Shown in pieces: positions 1 to 5,164 of a stretch of DNA of 6,730 nucleotides. The first letter of the stretch is position 1, and each line of letters starts with the position of its first letter. Below the pieces are notes generated by a model that saw only the letters and a program-made list of their open reading frames with translations, ran no database searches and had not been told where the DNA came from. A program made the translations under genes and the position numbers. The stretch is from Dehalococcoidia bacterium. Lineage in GTDB: Bacteria > Chloroflexota > Dehalococcoidia > UBA3495. The DNA is taken from positions 1-6,730 of the forward strand of contig JAPKDE010000142.1 of NCBI GenBank assembly GCA_028822675.1. The letters are read 5' to 3'.

Positions 1-17
1 CCCGGATTTTTTAGAAT

Positions 18-37
18 GCAGAATCGATAAATTCTGC
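18..37. repeat. Inverted repeat upstream of the Rieske oxygenase gene
   Basis: GCAGAAT (18-24) is exactly complementary to ATTCTGC (31-37) around a 6-nt spacer. It lies about 80 bp before the oxygenase start, where a regulator site could be. It is short and AT-rich, so chance is possible. The window opens with a CCCGG-A-T6 stretch (1-12) that could be the 3' arm and T-tail of a terminator for a gene left of the window, but the other arm is not visible. I see no convincing -35/-10 pair between here and 116; the AT-rich ATAATAAT near 68-75 is the only -10-like string. Confidence 0.3.
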
Positions 38-116
38 GATATACTGTCTGGCAATCAACGGAATGGGATAATAATTCTCAAAAGTTGTTCTCCAAAGGTT
101 TATCAGGGAGGGTCAC

Positions 117-1466
117 ATGCTGACTGCCGAAGCTCAGGAAAGACTTACCAGAGTCGGTCCGGGAACACCGATGGGTGAACTGATGCGCCGTTATTGGATA
201 CCGGTGCGGCCGCTATCTCAGTTGAAAGAAGAAGAAGTGATGCCCATTCGGATTCTCGGCGAGAACCTGGTCCTCTTTATCACCAAGAAGGGTGAACTGG
301 GTCTGGTCGGCGAGCGCTGTCCCCACCGAGCAGTCTTGATGAAGTTCGGCATCCCTGACGAAGACGGCCTACGCTGTTGCTATCACGGTTGGGAGTTTGC
401 CCCGGACGGCCAGTGCATCGACACTCCCTTGGAATCTCCCACCAACAAGCTCAAAGAGCAGGTTAAAATAGCCGCCTATCCCGTGCGGGAAATGGGCGGC
501 TTGGTCTGGGCTTATATGGGGCCACAACCGGTTCCTCTACTGGCTCCATGGGACTTGTTTGTGATTCCCAACGCCATCCGCCAGATTGGTATCTCGGTGC
601 TGGAATGCAACTGGCTCCAATGCCACGAGAACACTGGAGACCCAGCCCACAGCGTCTATCTCCACGGCTACATGTTCAAATACAGGCTGGAGAAGAAAGG
701 AGACTTGGAAGACCGGACCAAAGACCAGCAGATGTCTACCTTGCACTCAAGAATCGACATGGGCCGGGGCATCGAGTCGCTCTATGCCCACGAGACCCAA
801 TACGGCATGGAAAAGGGCATCAATTACTCAATAGCAATGGGCGCAGACAAAGACCGCCAGTCCCGGCACTCCACGGTCATTTTCCCGTTCTACACCCAGA
901 CTGGTGGCCCTGGGCAAGTGCGCCAGGAGTTCCAGATTCGGGTGCCCATAGACGATGTCAGCACTTACCACATCGCCTATGGATGCTACATGGCCCCCGA
1001 AGCAGTCCCGGCCCCAGTGCAAGATTCTATCCCCTACTACGACATTCCGATCTTTGATGAAGACGGCAAACCATTGTGGGATTTCGTTCTGGCCCAAGAC
1101 GCCCATGCCTGGGTCTCCCAGGGTGAGATTTACGACCGGACGAAAGAGCAACTGGGCCGGAGCGACCTGCCCATTGTGTTCATGCGCCGCCAGTTTGAAG
1201 AGCAGATGCGTGTTGTTGAGGACGGCGGCGACCCGAAGAACGTCTTCCGTGAGCCAGATGCCATGCCTGACCTGATCCACGGTGGTATCTGGGACGAGGG
1301 CAACTCCTCGGTCACCGGAGCCGGTGGTGCCATCGCCAACTTCCGTTCTGCCTACCACAAGGGCTACGGAATTGACGACGCTGACCGTTACGGCCCTGCG
1401 ATGCCGGACATCATAGACCTGATGCAACGCATTGACGACCATAGCGCCGCCCTGTCTTCAGACTAA
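117..1466 (+). CDS. Rieske [2Fe-2S] aromatic ring-hydroxylating oxygenase, phthalate-dioxygenase type (oxygenase subunit)
   Basis: A 449-aa cytoplasmic oxygenase. The Rieske domain (about residues 25-135) has C68-P-H70 and C87-C-Y-H90, the CxH...CxxH set that holds the [2Fe-2S] cluster. The catalytic domain has E171-N-T-G-D175-P-A-H178...H183, the D-x2-H-x4-H pattern in which the two His bind mononuclear Fe(II) and Asp bridges to the neighbouring Rieske cluster. The third iron ligand should be an Asp in the C-terminal half; the segment DRTKEQLGRSD (340-350) resembles the equivalent region of phthalate-type enzymes. Length fits the homotrimeric phthalate/vanillate/dicamba oxygenase group, which needs a separate flavin-ferredoxin reductase; none is in the window. 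The start is set by AGGGAGGG at 105-112, five bases before ATG. The family hydroxylates or O-demethylates aromatic rings; the substrate cannot be told. It appears monocistronic, with a likely terminator 47 bp after the stop. Confidence 0.93.
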   Translation: MLTAEAQERLTRVGPGTPMGELMRRYWIPVRPLSQLKEEEVMPIRILGENLVLFITKKGELGLVGERCPHRAVLMKFGIPDEDGLRCCYHGWEFAPDGQCIDTPLESPTNKLKEQVKIAAYPVREMGGLVWAYMGPQPVPLLAPWDLFVIPNAIRQIGISVLECNWLQCHENTGDPAHSVYLHGYMFKYRLEKKGDLEDRTKDQQMSTLHSRIDMGRGIESLYAHETQYGMEKGINYSIAMGADKDRQSRHSTVIFPFYTQTGGPGQVRQEFQIRVPIDDVSTYHIAYGCYMAPEAVPAPVQDSIPYYDIPIFDEDGKPLWDFVLAQDAHAWVSQGEIYDRTKEQLGRSDLPIVFMRRQFEEQMRVVEDGGDPKNVFREPDAMPDLIHGGIWDEGNSSVTGAGGAIANFRSAYHKGYGIDDADRYGPAMPDIIDLMQRIDDHSAALSSD

Positions 1467-1512
1467 CTTCATCTGGTAGCACATTAGCCCTGGGCCTGGG
1501 AGTTTTTACGAG

Positions 1513-1538
1513 AACCGACTTTCGGAATCGGGTTTTTT
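1513..1538 (+). terminator. Probable rho-independent terminator after the Rieske oxygenase gene
   Basis: AACCGA (1513-1518) can pair with TCGG-(G)-TT (1528-1534) through a short loop, with one unpaired G, and a run of six T (1533-1538) follows. The stem is short and imperfect, so efficiency is uncertain. Position 47 bp after the oxygenase stop and the T-run support the call. Confidence 0.5.
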
Positions 1539-1547
1539 AGTGCCTGC

Positions 1548-1614
1548 TGCCAGAGGGCTGGCAATGACCAGCTGCGGGTGCTTAATTCCAGTGATAAACT
1601 GGTGCGAAATCCAG
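1548..1614. repeat. Cluster of short CCAG/CTGG inverted repeats upstream of the quinone oxidoreductase gene
   Basis: This intergenic stretch has two small perfect inverted repeats: TGCCAG-AGGG-CTGGCA (1548-1563) and CCAGT-GATAA-ACTGG (1588-1602). CCAG also occurs at 1568-1571 and 1611-1614. Together this makes four CCAG and two CTGG in about 65 bp. It could be an operator region or a structured leader for the next gene, or chance. No clear promoter hexamers were seen. Confidence 0.3.
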
Positions 1615-1692
1615 CAGGCGGACCAACCCACTGCTAAACGGGTCCTGTAAATGGGCTCTGAAATTCACTTTAGTCAAAAAAGGAACATATTC

Positions 1693-2676
1693 ATGCGCGC
1701 AGCAGTCATCACCGAACCAGGCGGTCCCGACGTTTTGAAGGTAATGGAAGTAGATGATCCGGTTCCCGGCCCCGAAGATATTCTGGTGGATGTGAAAGCG
1801 TCTGCCCTGAACCGAGCCGACATGCTCCAGCGCCAAGGTGCCTACCCGGCGCCATTTGGCAGCCCATCGGAGATTCCCGGTCTGGAGTTTTCCGGAGTGG
1901 TGCTTGAGGTGGGTGACCGAGTGGATAGCCTGAAAGAAGGAGACCGCGTCTTTGGCCTCCTGGGCGGCGGTGGGTACGCCAGCCGTACCATCACGCATCA
2001 TCGAATGGCGGTCAAAATACCGGCTGGTTGGGATTTTGTGCAGGCTGCTGCAACGCCAGAGGTCTATCTAACGGCCTACGACGCGCTTTTCAACCGAGGT
2101 AATCTCCAAATGGGAGAGAGCGTGCTGATCCATGCCGCTGGCAGTGGTGTGGGCACAGCCGCAATTCAACTGGCCCATCAGGCCGGAGCATTTGTGTTTG
2201 GAACGGCCGGCTCGGCAGAGAAACTGGCCGGAGCGACTGAACTGGGCATGAACGTGGGCATAAATTACAAGGAACAGGACTTTGCAGAGGTCATCAAAGA
2301 CGTCACCTCCGGGGCTGGCGTGGATGTTTTGATCGACTTCATTGGCGCGCCATACTGGGACAAGAACATCGCTTCTTTGGCCGTGCTTGGACGGTTGGTC
2401 GAAGTCGGCCTAATGGGTGGGACCAAGATGGAAGTTGACCTTCGCCCTTTGATGGCCAAACGCTTGCAGGTCTGCGGTACTGGCTTGAGAGGCCGTACCC
2501 TTGGCGAGAAACTAGAAGTTACTGCCCAGTTCAGGCGTCACGTGCTGCCCCATCTTGCCTCTGGCAGCATGAAACCGATAGTTGACCGGACATTCCCCTT
2601 GGAAGAAGTTGCAGAGGCCCATAAATACATGGAGACCAACGCCAACTTCGGCAAGATTGTCCTAACGGTCGACTAA
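1693..2676 (+). CDS. Zinc-independent NAD(P)H:quinone oxidoreductase, PIG3-like (medium-chain dehydrogenase/reductase superfamily)
   Basis: A 327-aa cytoplasmic oxidoreductase of the MDR superfamily, quinone-oxidoreductase branch. The N-terminal GroES-like domain has LNRADMLQRQGAYP (39-52) and IPGLEFSG (61-68), characteristic of the PIG3/TP53I3-like group. The Rossmann domain carries HAAGSGVGTAAIQLA (147-161), the AxxGxxG-type NADPH loop of quinone reductases. Where zinc alcohol dehydrogenases have a catalytic Cys there is Asn40, and the four-Cys structural zinc loop is absent, so it should be zinc-free. Family members reduce quinones or alpha,beta-unsaturated carbonyls with NADPH; the substrate here is unknown. 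An in-frame ATG at 1651 would add 14 residues, but ATG 1693 has AAAGGA (1679-1684) at proper distance and gives the conserved MRAAVITEPG start. The next gene begins 67 bp downstream, so the two could share a transcript. Confidence 0.9.
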   Translation: MRAAVITEPGGPDVLKVMEVDDPVPGPEDILVDVKASALNRADMLQRQGAYPAPFGSPSEIPGLEFSGVVLEVGDRVDSLKEGDRVFGLLGGGGYASRTITHHRMAVKIPAGWDFVQAAATPEVYLTAYDALFNRGNLQMGESVLIHAAGSGVGTAAIQLAHQAGAFVFGTAGSAEKLAGATELGMNVGINYKEQDFAEVIKDVTSGAGVDVLIDFIGAPYWDKNIASLAVLGRLVEVGLMGGTKMEVDLRPLMAKRLQVCGTGLRGRTLGEKLEVTAQFRRHVLPHLASGSMKPIVDRTFPLEEVAEAHKYMETNANFGKIVLTVD

Positions 2677-2713
2677 AAAGCCGCGACTAAAAAACGCGTG
2701 ATTAGCGTGATTA
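2671..2713 (+). repeat. Back-to-back short direct repeats at the end of the quinone oxidoreductase gene
   Basis: GACTAAAAA occurs at 2671-2679, where it contains the TAA stop, and again at 2685-2693 (period 14). It is followed at once by an exact 9-bp tandem repeat, GCGTGATTA at 2696-2704 and 2705-2713. The pattern looks like local duplication by replication slippage in the spacer. No terminator-like hairpin was found here. Confidence 0.6.
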
Positions 2714-2730
2714 ATGATACTGCAACAGAT

Positions 2731-2744
2731 TGGGAGGCCTCCCA
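2731..2744. promoter_or_regulatory. Perfect palindrome covering the ribosome binding site of the glycosylase-like gene
   Basis: TGGGAGGCCTCCCA is a perfect 14-bp palindrome. Its left half is the Shine-Dalgarno sequence GGGAGG (2732-2737), and its last base is the A of the ATG start (2744). In RNA it could fold as a small 4-5 bp hairpin that hides the ribosome binding site, pair between transcripts, or be a protein site in DNA. It also argues for ATG 2744 over the in-frame ATG at 2714. Confidence 0.5.
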
Positions 2745-3199
2745 TGCCAGAGATGCAGGCGCCGGACCAGATAAAACCCAAAGGCCCCGGTGACTACTTT
2801 GAGGTTATGAGCAAGGTGGTGTTTCAGTCGGGCATGTCCTACAAGATTGTGGAAACCAAATGGCCGGGCATCCGGGACGGGTTCCACTCGTTCGACGCTG
2901 TCAAAGTGGCCGGCATGACCCCGTCAGATATAGACGAACTGACCCAAGACTCCAAGGTGATTAGGAACCGTCGCAAGCTTGAAGCCGTGGTGAGCAACGC
3001 CCAGAGGTTGCTGGATTTGGATTCTGAGTTCGGCGGATTTCAGAAGTACTTGCGCTCCCATGACGATTTCCCCGCCCTAGTTAAGGACCTGCGGAAGCAG
3101 TTTAAATTTCTAGGGGAGATGGGCTGTTACTACTATCTCTACGTCCTTGGCGAGAAGGTGCCTCCCCACGAGGAGTGGCAAGCCAGCCTCAAGAAATAG
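2744..3199 (+). CDS. Divergent DNA-3-methyladenine glycosylase I (Tag)-like protein
   Basis: A 151-aa protein matching, by eye, the core of Tag, the HhH-superfamily glycosylase that removes 3-methyladenine from DNA. Matching blocks are FQSGMSYKIV (27-36; E. coli QQAGLSWITV), GFHSFDAVKVAGM (46-58; CFHQFDPVKVAAM), VIRNRRKLEAVVSNAQ (72-87; IIRHRGKIQAIIGNAR) and FKFLGEMGCYYYL (120-132; FKFVGTTICYSFM). It is shorter than Tag (about 187 aa): the N-terminal Cys/His part and C-terminal His/Cys part that bind zinc in E. coli Tag are missing, and C128 is the only cysteine. The catalytic Glu38 position aligns to Val, and Trp46 to Tyr. Fold assignment is firm; glycosylase activity is doubtful. Start ATG 2744 is chosen for GGGAGG at 2732-2737; an upstream ATG (2714) would add 10 residues without a good ribosome binding site. 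Confidence 0.75.
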   Translation: MPEMQAPDQIKPKGPGDYFEVMSKVVFQSGMSYKIVETKWPGIRDGFHSFDAVKVAGMTPSDIDELTQDSKVIRNRRKLEAVVSNAQRLLDLDSEFGGFQKYLRSHDDFPALVKDLRKQFKFLGEMGCYYYLYVLGEKVPPHEEWQASLKK

Positions 3200-3230
3200 T
3201 CTTAGGGAACCCAACGGGGGAGCGAACAAG

Positions 3231-3287
3231 ATGAAACTTGACGGAAAAGGTGCTCTGGTAACGGGCACTGCTGAGGCGGCGTCTTAA
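3231..3287 (+). pseudogene. Remnant of a short-chain dehydrogenase/reductase (SDR) gene, N-terminus only
   Basis: An 18-codon frame, MKLDGKGALVTGTAEAAS, ends at TAA (3285-3287). The first 12 residues match the usual beginning of classical SDRs (M-x-L-x-G-K-x-A-L-V-T-G), the first beta strand leading to the TGxxxGxG cofactor loop. The loop itself and everything after are absent, and only about 107 bp separate this stop from the next gene start. GGGGGAG (3216-3222) precedes the ATG by 8 bases, so initiation signals survive. The simplest explanation is a deletion that removed the rest of an SDR gene. A short leader peptide with a chance match is the alternative. Confidence 0.55.
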
Positions 3288-3315
3288 ACAGCGTTAAACC
3301 CGATGGGATGCAATA

Positions 3316-3341
3316 ATTTTCAGTTATAATGCCCTGAAAAT
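3316..3341 (+). promoter_or_regulatory. Candidate promoter -10 (TATAAT) inside an inverted repeat, upstream of the esterase gene
   Basis: TATAAT at 3325-3330 is a perfect -10 hexamer 65 bp before the esterase start. It lies in the 10-nt spacer of a perfect 8-bp inverted repeat, ATTTTCAG (3316-3323) and CTGAAAAT (3334-3341). A dyad around the -10 is what a repressor operator would look like. No good -35 hexamer is seen 16-18 bp upstream, so the promoter call rests on the -10 alone. A smaller hairpin GCC-TGAA-GGC follows at 3344-3353. Confidence 0.35.
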
Positions 3342-3394
3342 AAGCCTGAAGGCCTATAAATAAGAATCAAATTGTCCAAACGCAGAGGTATGAA

Positions 3395-4345
3395 ATGCCG
3401 TTAGATCCACAAATAGTACAGGTGATGGAAACCGTGGCGGCCCTTGGTTTGCCCTCGGCCGATACTGTTAGCCCAGAGGAAGCCCGAGCCAACGCCAGGC
3501 TCCGAAAACGTTCTCCCGGCCCTGAAGTGGCCAAGGTAGAAGACCGGAACATCCCCGGCCCGGACAGTGATGTCCCAGTTCGTATATACACCCCGGAGGG
3601 CAATGGCCCGTTCCCCATCCTGGCCTGGTTCCACGGTGGTGGCTGGGTGGTAGGCGATTTGGATTCTGCTGACGGTACCGCACGCAATCTATGTGTAGGC
3701 GGTCAGTGCATTGTCATCTCGGTAGATTACCGTTTGGCACCCGACACGAAATTCCCTGGTCCTGCAGATGACTGTTGGGCTGCAACCACCTGGGCGGTGA
3801 ATAACGCCGCCGCGATTAACGGTGACCCAAGCCAACTGGCCGTTGGCGGCGATAGCGCGGGCGGTAACTTGGCTGCGGCCATGTCATTGATGGCAGCCGA
3901 CCGAGGCGGCCCGGAGATCGCGCTCCAAGTGCTGATCTACCCAGTTACGGATGTCAATTTCAACACTGTTTCCTACAATGACAATGCCGAAGGTTATTCA
4001 CTAACCAAGGTTGGTATGCAGTGGTACTGGGAGCATTACTTGGCCAATCAAGAGGATGCTTCAAACCCCTATGCAGCCCCAATGCAGGCCAAAAGCCTGG
4101 TTGGGCAGCCACCGGCGTTGGTAATCACGGCAGAATACGATCCCTTGCGCGACGAGGGCGAGGCTTACGCCAAGCGACTTAGCGAAGCTGGTGTGGCGAC
4201 CACTGCCACCCGGTATGACGGCGTAATTCACGGCTTCTTCAGCATGGCAGCCGTGGTGGACAAGTCACAGCAGGCGGTTGATGAAGCATCTGCGGCCCTG
4301 CGAAACGCCTTTTCCAAGGCGGGCTCTCCAAGCGCCGCCGACTAA
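3395..4345 (+). CDS. Alpha/beta hydrolase, hormone-sensitive-lipase (HSL) family esterase
   Basis: A 316-aa esterase/lipase of bacterial family IV. The oxyanion-hole motif HGGGW is at 80-84, the nucleophile elbow GDSAGG at 152-157 (Ser154), the acid of the triad is most likely Asp249 in EYDPLRDEG (247-255), and the base is His279 in IHGFF (278-282). DYRLAP (111-116) is another hallmark of the family. No signal peptide is apparent, so it is probably cytoplasmic. The family hydrolyses short- to medium-chain acyl esters; the natural substrate is unknown. AGAGG (3384-3388) lies six bases before ATG 3395; a nearer ATG at 3390 opens only a 4-codon frame (MKCR) that overlaps this start. A strong terminator follows within 25 bp, so the gene is probably transcribed alone. 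Confidence 0.95.
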   Translation: MPLDPQIVQVMETVAALGLPSADTVSPEEARANARLRKRSPGPEVAKVEDRNIPGPDSDVPVRIYTPEGNGPFPILAWFHGGGWVVGDLDSADGTARNLCVGGQCIVISVDYRLAPDTKFPGPADDCWAATTWAVNNAAAINGDPSQLAVGGDSAGGNLAAAMSLMAADRGGPEIALQVLIYPVTDVNFNTVSYNDNAEGYSLTKVGMQWYWEHYLANQEDASNPYAAPMQAKSLVGQPPALVITAEYDPLRDEGEAYAKRLSEAGVATTATRYDGVIHGFFSMAAVVDKSQQAVDEASAALRNAFSKAGSPSAAD

Positions 4346-4367
4346 GCCACTCAGAACCGGGAATAAT

Positions 4368-4402
4368 AAAAAGGCCGTTGTGAATCGCACAACGGCCTTT
4401 TT
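4368..4402. terminator. Strong rho-independent terminator after the esterase gene
   Basis: AAAAAGGCCGTTGTG (4368-4382) and CACAACGGCCTTTTT (4388-4402) form a perfect 15-bp stem with a 5-nt AATCG loop, flanked by A- and T-runs. It starts 22 bp after the esterase stop. The symmetry could allow function in both directions, though neighbours on both sides are + strand. It separates the esterase from the selenoprotein transcription unit. Confidence 0.95.
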
Positions 4403-4431
4403 GTCGTCTGGGGTTAATATGAAATCTTGCG

Positions 4432-4440
4432 TGCTACAAT
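4432..4440 (+). promoter_or_regulatory. Candidate extended -10 promoter for the DsbA-family gene
   Basis: TGCTACAAT (4432-4440) is a TGn extended -10 followed by TACAAT, five of six matches to TATAAT. It lies 61 bp before the ATG at 4502 and just after the strong terminator, so a promoter is needed about here. No clear -35 box at standard spacing was seen, which is tolerated by extended -10 promoters. Confidence 0.4.
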
Positions 4441-4501
4441 GTTTCGAAATTGCTCTAGGCGCAGAAATTTACCTGATTATTCCACCACAAAGAGGTATGA
4501 C

Positions 4502-5110
4502 ATGGCCACTTCCACTCTAGTTAATGTCACCGTTTGGTATGACTACACTTGACCCTATTGCTACGTCGGCCTGGGTAGGCTCGACATGTTGTCCTCGGAA
4601 TTGTCTATTCAAGTAGACCGCAAACCGTATTTGCTCCGTCCGGAAAGACCTGCGGAGGGTGAACCTCGTCGACTGTTTGATGGTGAGACTGAAACCGAGC
4701 TTAACGCCGCGATGCAAGAACGGGCTAAGGGCGTTGGGCTGGAAATGCACCGTCCCCAATGGTCGCCAAACACGATGCGCGCCCATGAAGTCACTGCGTA
4801 CGCCAAGGAAAAGGGCAAAGACGGTGAGTTCCATCACCTGGCCGCTGCTGCTTACTGGGAGTCAGGTGCTGACATCAACGATCTGGACGTGTTGCAAGAG
4901 ATAGTGACGGCGGTTGGCTTGGACTGGGTTGACCTTGCCCCTCGGATCGAGGCCGGTGAGTATCGAGATGTCGTGATGCATGACTATGAAGCGGCCAAAG
5001 AGACCGGCGTGGGCGGAACCCCCACCTATATGATTGGCGGCGAGCTGTTGGGCGGCGACGTTAGCATCGACGACCTGCGAGCTGCCATTAAGTCTGCCGC
5101 CGCTGGGTGA
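4502..5110 (+). CDS. Predicted selenoprotein: DsbA/FrnE-family thiol oxidoreductase with U-P-Y-C active site (in-frame TGA = Sec17)
   Basis: A 202-residue frame if TGA at 4550-4552 is read as selenocysteine. The N-terminus is a thioredoxin-like first strand, VTVWYDYT (9-16), then U17-P-Y-C20-YVGLGRL, the place and context of the CPxC redox motif of DsbA/FrnE proteins (compare FrnE-type DVVCPWCYIGKRR). TGA differs from the Cys codon TGC in one base. After the helical insertion domain, GVGGTPTYMIGG (residues about 175-186) supplies the cis-Pro loop next to the active site; the gene then ends normally. There is no signal peptide, so it is probably cytoplasmic, as for FrnE. The start ATG 4502 has AAAGAGG (4489-4495) at ideal spacing. 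A hairpin right after the TGA fits a bacterial SECIS. The ATG at 4586 would remove the active site and first strand and lacks a ribosome binding site. Alternatives: recent nonsense mutation or sequencing error. The flavoprotein gene follows after 54 bp. Confidence 0.72.
4550..4552 (+). other. In-frame TGA, predicted selenocysteine codon
   Basis: TGA replaces the first cysteine of the CPYC motif (residue 17), with the resolving Cys20 codon (TGC, 4559-4561) intact. Sec in place of the nucleophilic Cys of a CxxC motif is the usual pattern in thioredoxin-fold selenoproteins. No other in-frame stop occurs between 4502 and 5110. Confidence 0.72.
4565..4585 (+). promoter_or_regulatory. Predicted bacterial SECIS hairpin
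   Basis: The 5' arm GTCG-GCCT (4565-4572) pairs fully with AGGC (4577-4580) and CGAC (4582-4585), with one bulged T (4581). The apical loop is GGGT (4573-4576). The loop begins 20 nt after the TGA; in E. coli fdhF the gap is about 18 nt. Known bacterial SECIS elements have a G early in a small loop, often a GU that SelB contacts, plus a bulged U. Here G4573, the G4575-U4576 pair and a bulged U are present, but the bulge is on the 3' side, whereas in E. coli it is on the 5' side. It is translated as part of the coding sequence, as bacterial SECIS elements are. Confidence 0.68.
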
Positions 5111-5164
5111 ACGTCTTGATTGACCGGCCAAACTTCCGGCAAATCTAATTAGCTATGGTGGATT

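Noticed and set aside
548..1057. A 169-residue + strand frame inside the Rieske oxygenase gene
   Set aside because: Out of frame with the real gene, rich in Pro/Arg/His, and without any recognisable motif.
828..1442. A 204-residue open frame on the - strand inside the Rieske oxygenase gene
   Set aside because: It lies wholly opposite a gene with clear family motifs, has no recognisable domain, and is a typical antisense shadow.
1651..1692. Longer N-terminus of the quinone oxidoreductase from ATG 1651
   Set aside because: No ribosome binding site is seen before 1651, while ATG 1693 has AAAGGA and matches the usual family N-terminus.
1582..2001. A 139-residue - strand frame overlapping the start of the quinone oxidoreductase gene
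   Set aside because: No family resemblance, and it covers the start and first 100 codons of a well-supported gene.
4278..4520. An 80-residue + strand frame from the esterase 3' end across the terminator
   Set aside because: It runs through the strong 4368-4402 terminator hairpin and overlaps two real genes; the peptide resembles nothing.
4586..5110. A 174-residue gene starting at ATG 4586
   Set aside because: No ribosome binding site precedes this ATG, and it would discard the first strand and the redox motif of a DsbA fold. The same frame extends upstream through one TGA to a well-signalled ATG at 4502.
4862..5131. An 89-residue - strand frame opposite the DsbA-family gene
   Set aside because: Antisense to the conserved cis-Pro region; no motif and no ribosome binding site apparent.
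5111..5164. CCGG-containing repeats (near 5124-5140) as a terminator between the selenoprotein and flavoprotein genes
   Set aside because: Only a short imperfect stem can form and no T-run follows, so termination is not supported.
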